NCBI RefSeq assembly: GCF_014237875.1
Contig: NZ_JACJVJ010000003.1
Coordinates: 1 to 64,000, forward strand
Length of the DNA: 64,000 nucleotides
Direction: 5' to 3'
Origin: Parasphingopyxis marina
GTDB taxonomy: Bacteria > Pseudomonadota > Alphaproteobacteria > Sphingomonadales > Sphingomonadaceae
The notes below the pieces were generated by a model, which was not told where the DNA came from, searched no databases, and saw nothing but the letters and a program-made list of their open reading frames with translations. Below are positions 24,424 to 31,529 of this stretch, one piece after another; within the stretch, counting starts at the first letter, position 1; every line of letters begins with the position of its first letter. Both the position numbers and the translations under genes were made by a program.

Positions 24424-25524
24424 TCAGAGGGCGGCGGCGAGCCCGCCGCCCTTTTCCATCTCGGTTAGATGATGGTTGCTGTCCCCGAACATATTCTCCA
24501 GCACCGTTAGCCGCTGAAAATAGCGGCCTGCCGGATATTCGCTCGCCAATCCCATGCCGCCATGCAGCTGGATGGCCTGACTGCCGACAAAGCGCGACGC
24601 GCGATTGGTCAGCGCCTTGGCCGCGGCCACTGCGACATGCCGTTGCGTGGGCGGGGCATCCATCATCGAGATTGCATGGATCGTCATGGATCGCGTCTGT
24701 TCCAGCGCGATCAGCATGTCGGCGGCGCGATGCTGAAGGACCTGGAACGATCCTATCGGCGCGCCGAACTGGTTGCGTGTGCCTAGATATTCTACGGTAA
24801 GGGCGAGCAGTTTTTCCATCGCGCCGATCGCCTCGCTGCAGCAAGCGAGGATGGCCCCATCGACGATTTTAGCGACCAGTGCGCCATTGTTGGCGGGATC
24901 GCCGATCGCGGCGGCCTCCGCAATCTCCACACCGTCTAGCACGATATCAGCAGCGATGCGCCCGTCCGGGGTAGGCCGTTCGCGCAACGAGAGGCCGGAT
25001 GCTCCAGGCGGAATCAGGAACAGTCCGAAGCCCTCCGGCGTCGTGGCCGGACAGATCAAATGGGTATCGGTCTCGGCGTTCAAGACCGCTCGCTTCTCTC
25101 CGCTCAGCGTCCAACCGGCATCCGACCGCTCTGCCTTCGTCCCGGGCTCGTGCCAGCGATAGCGCGTGTCCGGCTCGAAAAGGCAAAGCGCATATTTTTG
25201 ACTGCCGTCGAGAAGGCCGGATAGGGCATCGGATGCGGTGCCGCCGTCGACAAGCGCCAACAGTCGGCCCGCCATAAGGACCGACTGGAGATAGGGTGCC
25301 GTTCCCAGGGTGCGGCCATAGGCTTCCATGACCAGCATGATTTCTTCTTGGCCGCCACCGAACCCGCCTTGCTCTTCGGCAAAGGGTAAACCGAGCAGTC
25401 CGAGCTCCAGATAGCCGTTCCAGAGTTTGTGGGAATCGACGTTGGCATCCTCGGCTTGCGCCTCGAACAATTTTCCCACGGCATCAGCGAGCATCCGCTG
25501 CTCTTCACTGAGATCGAAATTCAT
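24424..25524 (-). CDS. Acyl-CoA dehydrogenase family protein (second of pair)
   Basis: 366-residue acyl-CoA dehydrogenase. The N-terminal helical domain starts MNFDLSEEQRML. The middle beta domain is degenerate, with no clear GSD flavin loop. The C-terminal domain carries the FAD-contact motifs RNQFGAPIGSFQVLQH and QLHGGMG. The usual C-terminal flavin/active-site segment is reduced. This fits the smaller partner of heteromeric FadE enzymes. Its ATG overlaps the stop of the first dehydrogenase by 4 bases, strongly implying a two-subunit enzyme. In this context it would oxidise an arylpropanoyl-CoA to the cinnamoyl-CoA used by the hydratase-lyase; that step is inference. Confidence 0.87.
   Translation of the reverse strand: MNFDLSEEQRMLADAVGKLFEAQAEDANVDSHKLWNGYLELGLLGLPFAEEQGGFGGGQEEIMLVMEAYGRTLGTAPYLQSVLMAGRLLALVDGGTASDALSGLLDGSQKYALCLFEPDTRYRWHEPGTKAERSDAGWTLSGEKRAVLNAETDTHLICPATTPEGFGLFLIPPGASGLSLRERPTPDGRIAADIVLDGVEIAEAAAIGDPANNGALVAKIVDGAILACCSEAIGAMEKLLALTVEYLGTRNQFGAPIGSFQVLQHRAADMLIALEQTRSMTIHAISMMDAPPTQRHVAVAAAKALTNRASRFVGSQAIQLHGGMGLASEYPAGRYFQRLTVLENMFGDSNHHLTEMEKGGGLAAAL
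24428..24456 (+). terminator. Terminator located inside the 3' coding end of the opposite gene
   Basis: AGGGCGGCGG (24428-24437) and CCGCCGCCCT (24443-24452) form a 10-bp stem with a 5-base loop followed by TTTT. On the plus strand it ends the ligase/hydratase-lyase operon. On the minus strand the same bases encode the last residues (KGGGLAAAL) of the acyl-CoA dehydrogenase. Confidence 0.75.
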
Positions 25525-26726
25525 CTTTTGCTCCCCAAGCCGAGCACGGCCTTGGCCAAAATGTTGCGCTGGATCTCGTTGGATCCTCCGAAAATGGAAT
25601 ATTTGCGCGACGTGAAATAGGCCGAGAGGACCGAGGAATGCGCATCCAGACCCTGCGAATCGTCGCTCGCCAGAGAATCGGCAAAGCCGGCCGTCAGAGC
25701 TTCGGGGCCCAACGTATCGAGTAGAAGCTCGGCTGCATCCTGTAGGATCTCGCTCCCCTTGATCTTGAGGATCGAGGTTTTCGGATCGGCGCCTCCCGCG
25801 GGGTTGCCGGCGCTGGCGACGACCCGCATCTGCGTGATCTCCAGCGCTTTCAGCTCGATTTCGGCCCAGCTTAGCCGCCGGCGAAAGTCAGGGTCGTCGA
25901 TCAACGGCCCGGCCTCGCCCCGCCGCGCCTTGGCCAGGGCGCGGACGCGATCCAGGCGCCGTTGGGAAAAGCCGATATTGCCCAAAGAGGTTCGTTCCTG
26001 GCCCAGCAGATATTTCGCGTAATCCCAGCCGCGGCCTTCTTCGCCGACGAGATTTTCCGCCGGAACCCGCACATCGTCGAAATAAACTTCGTTGACGTGA
26101 TGAAAGCCATCGATGGTGGGGATGGGGCGGATGGTTATGCCCGGCGTGGCAAGGTCGATCAGCAGAAAGGATATGCCCTGCTGTTTCCGTTCGCATTGCG
26201 CGGTGCGGACGAGACAGAAGATCCAATCTGCCTTATGCGCGGCGGTCGTCCAGATCTTCTGCCCGTTGACCTGGTAGTGAGCGCCTTCCCGCACCGCGGA
26301 AGTTTTGAGCGAGGCTAGGTCCGAGCCCGCATTGGGTTCGGAAAAGCCTTGGCAAAACCACATGTCGAGATTGGCGACCGGCGCAAGAAAGCGGCGCTTC
26401 TGCTCCTCGGTGCCAAAGGCGGCGACGACCGGGCCGACCAGCGCGGCGTTGAACGGCAAGGGCCTGGGAACCGAATTCTGATCGATTTCCTGTACCAATA
26501 TTGTCCGCTTGACCGCGGACCAGTCACGGCCGCCCCATTCGACCGGCCAATGCGGGACCGCATATCCCGCCCGGTTCAGTATCTGCTGGGATTCGACCTG
26601 CCATTCGCGCGGCAAGGGCCGTTCCTCATACACCGACTGGCGAATATTCTCGGAGATGTTCGAAAGAAGATATTCGCGCACCTCCGCGCGGAAGCGACGC
26701 TCGCCTTCGGTAAATGTAAGTTCCAT
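25521..26726 (-). CDS. Acyl-CoA dehydrogenase (first of pair)
   Basis: 401-residue flavoprotein with all three acyl-CoA dehydrogenase domains: an N-terminal helical part starting MELTFTEGERRFR, a flavin loop FCQGFSEPNAGSDLASL, then GQKIWTT, GQERTSLG and the C-terminal FGGSNEIQRNILAKAVLGL. It is the larger member of a translationally coupled pair (4-bp ATGA overlap with the following gene). It diverges from the aldehyde dehydrogenase gene across 119 bp. The place next to the FerA/FerB-like genes points to side-chain oxidation of a saturated phenylpropanoid. Confidence 0.92.
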   Translation of the reverse strand: MELTFTEGERRFRAEVREYLLSNISENIRQSVYEERPLPREWQVESQQILNRAGYAVPHWPVEWGGRDWSAVKRTILVQEIDQNSVPRPLPFNAALVGPVVAAFGTEEQKRRFLAPVANLDMWFCQGFSEPNAGSDLASLKTSAVREGAHYQVNGQKIWTTAAHKADWIFCLVRTAQCERKQQGISFLLIDLATPGITIRPIPTIDGFHHVNEVYFDDVRVPAENLVGEEGRGWDYAKYLLGQERTSLGNIGFSQRRLDRVRALAKARRGEAGPLIDDPDFRRRLSWAEIELKALEITQMRVVASAGNPAGGADPKTSILKIKGSEILQDAAELLLDTLGPEALTAGFADSLASDDSQGLDAHSSVLSAYFTSRKYSIFGGSNEIQRNILAKAVLGLGSKR

Positions 26727-26845
26727 GCTTCTCGCCCAATCGATTTGCGTTTTCCCATGGCGAACAGCATTCGACAAGAGCTAACGCAAGGCGCTATAGG
26801 CTCGGCAGCGAATATGGTGCAAGCGGCATCGCGAAAGGATTGGAC

Positions 26846-28354
26846 ATGACAGGCATGGCAACGGCACAAGCGGCGGAAATCCCTTCACTGAAGGAGGCGC
26901 GCGCCTTTGCGGCCGGCAAGCATCGGCTTTTCATCGGCGGGCAATGGGTGGATGCGCAGGGCGGCGAAAGCTTCGCGACCTATGATCCGGCTACCGGCGG
27001 CCATCTGGCGGATGTCGCCAAGGCCGGGGCAGCGGATGTCGACGCAGCGGTCCGCGCCGCGCGCGGGGCGATGGACGATCCCGCATGGCTCGACATGAAG
27101 CCGTCCGCTCGCGCCCGTTTGCTCAACCGGCTGGCCGATGCGCTGGAAGAATATGCTGACGAGTTTGCGGTGCTGGAAACGCTGGATAACGGCAAGCCCG
27201 TCGGCGATGCTCGGAATTTCGACATCCCCTATGCGACCGAAATGCTCCGTTACTATGCGGGGTGGGCGACCAAGCTCAACGGCGAGACGATTTCGCTGTC
27301 CGGGCCGGGCACCTGGCATGCCTATACGTTGCGCGAGCCGGTGGGGGTCGTTGCCCAGATCGTGCCCTGGAACGCACCGATCATGATGGCCGTAGCCAAG
27401 ATCGCCCCCGCGCTTGCCGCGGGGTGCGCGGTTATTCTCAAGCCCGCTGAAGAAACCCCGCTTACCGCGTTGCGATTGGCGCATCTGATCGCGGAAATCG
27501 GCTTTCCCGACGGCGCCTTCAACCTGCTGACGGGCTTTGGGGAAACCGCCGGCGCGGCGCTGACCGAGCATGACGGCGTCGACAAGGTTACCTTCACCGG
27601 CTCGACCGAAGTGGGCCGGCATATCCTCAAGGCCGCGGCCGGCAACTTCAAACGGGTGACGCTCGAGCTGGGCGGCAAGACTCCGGTGATCGTCCTGCCC
27701 GATGCCGACATTGCCAGCGCCATCCAGGGAGCGGCGCGATCAATCTTCACCAATGCCGGGCAGGTCTGCAATGCCGGTTCGCGCCTGTTCGTCCATCGCA
27801 GCAATTTCGACGCCGTGGTCGATGGCGTTGCCGAGATAGCCGCATCGTTGAAGCTCGGCTCGGGCCTCGATACGAATACCCAGATGGGGCCGGTTATATC
27901 GGGCGCGCAGCGCGATCGGGTGCGGGACTATATCCGTGGCGGCGTGGACGAGGGCGCGACCTTGCGCGCCGGCGGCGGTGAGATGGACGGTACGGGCTAT
28001 TTCGTTCCGCCCACCGTGCTGACCGATACCGATGCCTCGATGGCCGTGCGGCGCGAGGAGATATTCGGGCCGGTGCTCTGCGTCATGGCGTTCGGTGACG
28101 ACGATCTGGATAGGATCGCCGCCGAAGCGAATGATAGCAATTACGGCCTCGGCGCGGTGCTGTGGACCAACAATCTGTCCGCCGCGCACAAGCTAGCGAA
28201 GAAGCTAAAGGCCGGGACCGTGCGAGTGAATGGCGGCGGGCTCGATCCGGCACTGCCGTTCGGCGGCTTTAAGCAATCGGGCTGGGGTCGAGAAAACGGC
28301 CGCGAGGGTATCGAAGCCTATACCGAGACCAAGTCGGTCGCAATGGCGCTCTAG
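26846..28354 (+). CDS. Aldehyde dehydrogenase, NAD(P)+-dependent
   Basis: 502-residue aldehyde dehydrogenase superfamily enzyme. Motifs are VVAQIVPWNAPIMM (cofactor site), FTGSTEVGRHI, the general-base Glu in LELGGKTP, the catalytic Cys in GQVCNAGSR and the terminal PFGGFKQSGWGRENG. The ATG at 26846 has AAAGGA at good distance; TTG at 26840 is a poorer option. The aldehyde released by the FerB-like lyase would be its likely substrate, analogous to vanillin dehydrogenase LigV; this is contextual. Its stop overlaps the stop of the convergent VOC gene by 4 bases. Confidence 0.92.
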   Translation: MTGMATAQAAEIPSLKEARAFAAGKHRLFIGGQWVDAQGGESFATYDPATGGHLADVAKAGAADVDAAVRAARGAMDDPAWLDMKPSARARLLNRLADALEEYADEFAVLETLDNGKPVGDARNFDIPYATEMLRYYAGWATKLNGETISLSGPGTWHAYTLREPVGVVAQIVPWNAPIMMAVAKIAPALAAGCAVILKPAEETPLTALRLAHLIAEIGFPDGAFNLLTGFGETAGAALTEHDGVDKVTFTGSTEVGRHILKAAAGNFKRVTLELGGKTPVIVLPDADIASAIQGAARSIFTNAGQVCNAGSRLFVHRSNFDAVVDGVAEIAASLKLGSGLDTNTQMGPVISGAQRDRVRDYIRGGVDEGATLRAGGGEMDGTGYFVPPTVLTDTDASMAVRREEIFGPVLCVMAFGDDDLDRIAAEANDSNYGLGAVLWTNNLSAAHKLAKKLKAGTVRVNGGGLDPALPFGGFKQSGWGRENGREGIEAYTETKSVAMAL

Positions 28355-28869
28355 CCGGAGGTCGCCGCGCGCTTGCGCGCGTTCCAGATTTTCAGCGTGT
28401 CATGCGCTTCGCTTGCAGCCTTTTCAAGAAATCCGGGTTCCTCGGTGCGCGCACCGATTTCCAGCCTCAGGCCGTTGGGATCGAAGAAATAGACCGAGCG
28501 GACAAAGCCGTGATCGACCATCGGGGTCGTCTCGACGCCATGTTCGGCAAGCCGCTTGCGCATCGCTTCCACATTTTCGACGGAATCGGTCTCGATCGCG
28601 AAATGCTGGACCCAGTCCGGCGTGTTGGGCGAAGGCTCCGGCATATCGTCTCCGCCGAGATCGAAAAAGGCGATGTAGGAGCCATTCTTCATCTCGAAGA
28701 AGAAATGGACATAGGGCGTCTCCTCACCCGTGCTGGGCACGCGTTCGGAGAGCATGCAGTTGACCAGCGGAAGCCCCAATATGTCTTCGTAGAAATGGCG
28801 CGTTTCCTCTGCGTCGCGGCAGGGATAGGCGAAATGATACAGGCCGTTCAGCGGTTTCGCGTCCGTCAT
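28351..28869 (-). CDS. Vicinal-oxygen-chelate (glyoxalase/extradiol-type) protein
   Basis: 172-residue VOC-fold protein with paired beta-alpha-beta-beta-beta modules. Visible parts are GLYHFAYPCRDAEETRHFYEDILGL, here in two stretches, VQHFAIET with a ligand-type His, and YFFDPNGLRLEIGA with the metal-site Glu near the end. It could be a glyoxalase-like isomerase or lyase or a small extradiol-type enzyme. The ATG at 28869 is preceded by GAAGGAGAG. A perfect 23-bp inverted repeat sits 45 bases upstream of the start. Confidence 0.85.
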   Translation of the reverse strand: MTDAKPLNGLYHFAYPCRDAEETRHFYEDILGLPLVNCMLSERVPSTGEETPYVHFFFEMKNGSYIAFFDLGGDDMPEPSPNTPDWVQHFAIETDSVENVEAMRKRLAEHGVETTPMVDHGFVRSVYFFDPNGLRLEIGARTEEPGFLEKAASEAHDTLKIWNARKRAATSG

Positions 28870-28913
28870 CTTGCTCTCCTTCGCTTCGGGATACCAAGAG
28901 CAAAACCCAAGGC

Positions 28914-28936
28914 TTGTCATCCATAAAGGATGACAA
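28914..28936. promoter_or_regulatory. 23-bp perfect inverted repeat upstream of the VOC gene
   Basis: TTGTCATCC (28914-28922), spacer ATAAA, GGATGACAA (28928-28936). The arms are perfect over 9 bp. It lies between the divergent VOC and flavin reductase genes and is a likely operator for an unassigned regulator. Confidence 0.55.
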
Positions 28937-28981
28937 TTCCGACGCTCGGGATCCCCTGCATGGCCCAATAACGGCTGGACA

Positions 28982-29009
28982 TATCAAACGCTATACAACA
29001 TTATCAAAC
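28982..29009 (+). repeat. Three helically phased 8-bp direct repeats upstream of flavin reductase
   Basis: TATCAAAC at 28982, TATACAAC at 28992 and TATCAAAC at 29002 start exactly 10 bp apart, ending 30 bp before the flavin reductase start. One face of the helix would carry all three, a pattern typical of activator or cooperative binding sites. Confidence 0.5.
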
Positions 29010-29038
29010 ACAAAAGAAGGGTGGCCGGAGGCCGCCAT

Positions 29039-29572
29039 ATGGAGAAAGGCGGACAGGGAATGGCGGAATTGCGAGCCGTGCCGCAGATAGGACAGAGCCT
29101 GGCGGACGCCATGCGCTTCGGGCTGCGCAGGCTGGGCAAGGCAGTCGTGGTCGTCACCTGCTGGCATGCGGAAAGACGCTGGGCGATGACCGCGACGGCC
29201 GTCAGCGAACTCAGCATGGAACCGCCCTCGCTGCTCGTCTGCGTCAACCGTTCGGCGAGCATGTTCGAACCGCTCATGGCCGGGGCGAATTTCTGCGTGA
29301 ACATTCTTCATGCGGATCAGCTTGCCATATCCCAGGCCTGCAGCGGTGCCGTGAAAGGCGAGGCTCGTTTTCGCGAGGGTCGCTGGGATTCGGGCGCCTG
29401 CGGAACGCCCTATCTCCGGGATGCGCAGGCCAGCTTCCTCTGCGATCATGAAACCCATATGGAATATGGTACGCATGCCATCGTGATCGGTGCGGTTCGG
29501 GAGGTGTATACACATGGCGATGCCGATCCGCTGATCTATCTCGACGGGCGCTATACGCGCGCAAAGGGATAG
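29039..29572 (+). CDS. Flavin reductase domain protein
   Basis: 177-residue FMN-binding split-barrel reductase (PF01613; HpaC/StyB type). Motifs seen are GKAVVVVTCWH, MTATAVSELSMEPPSLLVCVN, ANFCVNIL and a final DGRYTR. Such proteins deliver reduced flavin to two-component monooxygenases; the luciferase-like monooxygenases at 12762 and 31535 are the obvious clients here. The ATG at 29039 has a GGAGG 7 bases upstream and is preferred over ATG 29060 or GTG 29021. It is transcribed away from the VOC gene. Confidence 0.88.
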   Translation: MEKGGQGMAELRAVPQIGQSLADAMRFGLRRLGKAVVVVTCWHAERRWAMTATAVSELSMEPPSLLVCVNRSASMFEPLMAGANFCVNILHADQLAISQACSGAVKGEARFREGRWDSGACGTPYLRDAQASFLCDHETHMEYGTHAIVIGAVREVYTHGDADPLIYLDGRYTRAKG

Positions 29573-29664
29573 GACGGCGAGATTGTACAATCGCGCCTCG
29601 CTAGGCAGTATCCCTGATTGGCGATTTTTTGCGCGTTGCGGCCGGGACAGGGAAGTCGAAACAG

Positions 29665-31038
29665 ATGGATGACACCCAGGTTCTCCTAGAGCAGATCGAA
29701 CATGCCTGCCGCCGTATGAAAATGGCACAGTCGACATTCGGTCGGCTTGCGGTCAACGACGGCAAGCTCGTTTCCCGGCTACAGCAGGGTGGACGCGTCA
29801 CCGTCCAGACGGTCGAGCGTGTGCATCGCTTTATCGAGGAACAGGACGGCGCTTCGGCCTCGGCGCTACGTTCCGGCATCAAGGGACTGCGGTCCGCCCC
29901 GCGGCCCGAGCATAATTTTCGCTTCTACGACAATCGCCAGAAATATCTGATGTTCGTCAACACGACGACGGAAAAGCAGATCATCGCCGATCGCGCAGTG
30001 CAGGAGCTGGCAAAAACCCAGCCCGCCCCGCCGGCTATTCGCCTTTTCGACGGCGGTGCCGGCGACGGGACCGCGCTGGCTCGAATCCTGCGGAGCTTGC
30101 ACAGCAGCCACCCCTGGGTGCCGCATTATGTGGTGGCTAAGGAAATCAGCATGGAAAATATCCGGCTGACCTTGGACAAGATTCCGGATCGCCTGCGCGA
30201 ACATAGCGCGACTGTCGTGGTGCTCACCAATATGAAATATTGCGAGGCGCCTTATCTTCAGCCGGAAACCCCTGCGGGTGCCAGCGCGATGGTCTGGCAC
30301 GAGGTTGCCCTGGACGGCACCAGCGCCGGTGAGTTCGAGCAGCAGATTGCCGAACTGGAACCTTTTCTGGCGCAGCATTGGCAGGCGAGTATCGGCAGTT
30401 CGAGCGGCAATCCGGTGTACAAGACGCCGGTCGTTCTCGTGCTCTATCGGCGCGATCACGGTTTCATGCTCGGGCCGATCATTCCCAAGCGCGGCTATGT
30501 ACAGGCGGATTTCGATTTCGTGCTGCTCTCTCAGCCTTATAGCGCCCGCGCGCCCTTGGGATTCAAAACCTCCCGGATCGTGACGCCGCTGGCCAGAGCG
30601 CTCAGGCCGAACGGGAAATTGATGGGCATCCATAGCCATGGCAACGATCCGGGTATGGAGATCATCCGCAGCATCTGGCCGGACGAGGATCCCTTCCGGC
30701 ATGACGGCACGATGATCCTGGATGCCGTGAAAGCGGAAATGGGCCCGGCGGCACGCGATTTCGAATTTCATTCCCCGGCGGATTCCGAAGCGCTGTTCCG
30801 CTATGATATCCGCACCCTGCCGACCGAAATCGACGAACATACGCCGATCGGCAGTTCCACGCTTTTCGCCGCCTGGAATGCGGCAAGCTATGTGGCACAG
30901 ATCGAGGACGGGCGGCTCGCCCGGGCCCATTCCACCGATCAATATCTGGATGCGACGCGCGAGGTTCTGCAGCGCCATCAGGGCCTCTGGTTCAACGACG
31001 AAATTTACACGATCTCTCGCCGTGCAGGGCTCGGCTAG
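29665..31038 (+). CDS. HTH-domain/SAM-dependent methyltransferase fusion protein
   Basis: 457-residue protein. Residues 1-65 look like a small helix-turn-helix module (STFGRLAVNDGKLVSRLQ, then VTVQTVERVHRFI). The rest is a class I methyltransferase-like Rossmann domain with motif I LFDGGAGDGTALARIL, an acidic motif II end (AKEISMENI) and a post-core segment LARALRPNGKLMGIHSHG. Such HTH leaders occur on regulators in sphingomonads, but their attachment to a methyltransferase is uncommon to my knowledge. Substrate unknown; it could be DNA-linked or a small molecule. The start at 29665 has GGGAAG upstream. A small zinc-ribbon gene follows. Confidence 0.75.
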   Translation: MDDTQVLLEQIEHACRRMKMAQSTFGRLAVNDGKLVSRLQQGGRVTVQTVERVHRFIEEQDGASASALRSGIKGLRSAPRPEHNFRFYDNRQKYLMFVNTTTEKQIIADRAVQELAKTQPAPPAIRLFDGGAGDGTALARILRSLHSSHPWVPHYVVAKEISMENIRLTLDKIPDRLREHSATVVVLTNMKYCEAPYLQPETPAGASAMVWHEVALDGTSAGEFEQQIAELEPFLAQHWQASIGSSSGNPVYKTPVVLVLYRRDHGFMLGPIIPKRGYVQADFDFVLLSQPYSARAPLGFKTSRIVTPLARALRPNGKLMGIHSHGNDPGMEIIRSIWPDEDPFRHDGTMILDAVKAEMGPAARDFEFHSPADSEALFRYDIRTLPTEIDEHTPIGSSTLFAAWNAASYVAQIEDGRLARAHSTDQYLDATREVLQRHQGLWFNDEIYTISRRAGLG

Positions 31039-31103
31039 GAAATGAAAAGATATTTGGGGAAGGGGGCGGTTATGCGAAAGCTTGCCACCGCGAATCGATT
31101 CGG

Positions 31104-31340
31104 ATGAGCGCTCTGCAAAGGGATCGTGAGGAAGGGCAGGTCTGTCCTTTTTGTGGCGCCGCCTGGACGGACGGGATGTTCGCCTTGCTCGATCGCCATT
31201 CGCTTCCTTCCGGCTGCGCTTGCTGTAGCGGCAGTCATGAACATCCGTTGGCATCCGCGCCGCAACCAACCGAGGATATCTGCTGTGAGGCGTGCGGGAA
31301 GCCAATTTACAGGGCTCTCTCCCTGGCTTCCACGCGCTGA
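31104..31340 (+). CDS. Small putative zinc-ribbon protein
   Basis: 78-residue protein with CPFCGAAW at residues 14-21, CACC in the middle and CCEACGKPIY in the C-terminal part, a spacing suited to one or two structural zinc sites. Ribosome binding signal is weak. Composition is coding-like and the Cys pairs come in repeated CxxC form, which argues against chance. It lies 65 bases after the HTH-methyltransferase gene and may belong to it. The remaining gap to 31534 holds only the promoter of monooxygenase copy 2. Confidence 0.5.
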   Translation: MSALQRDREEGQVCPFCGAAWTDGMFALLDRHSLPSGCACCSGSHEHPLASAPQPTEDICCEACGKPIYRALSLASTR

Positions 31341-31497
31341 TCTGGCGCTGATTTCGGCTTTGCGGAACGATACGGCGTCCCGGCGCGAGATAACCGGCCA
31401 AGGCAATCCGGCAGGCCAAGTTCTTCAACAATCGGCGGAATTTTCCGCAATGGAAGCAGGCTTTGGCCTTGCTCTTTCCTCCTGTCAGTTTCGCTGT

Positions 31498-31514
31498 TAT
31501 AAGCCATGCTGTTA
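31498..31514 (+). promoter_or_regulatory. 17-bp operator upstream of monooxygenase copy 2
   Basis: TATAAGCCATGCTGTTA differs from TATCAGCNNNGCTGATA by one base per arm. The flanking 40 bp resemble the promoter at 11711-11750, so this copy seems to carry a duplicated version of that control region. The start codon is 21 bases downstream with GGAGAGAGGGG between. Confidence 0.65.
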
Positions 31515-31529
31515 AAAAGGAGAGAGGGG

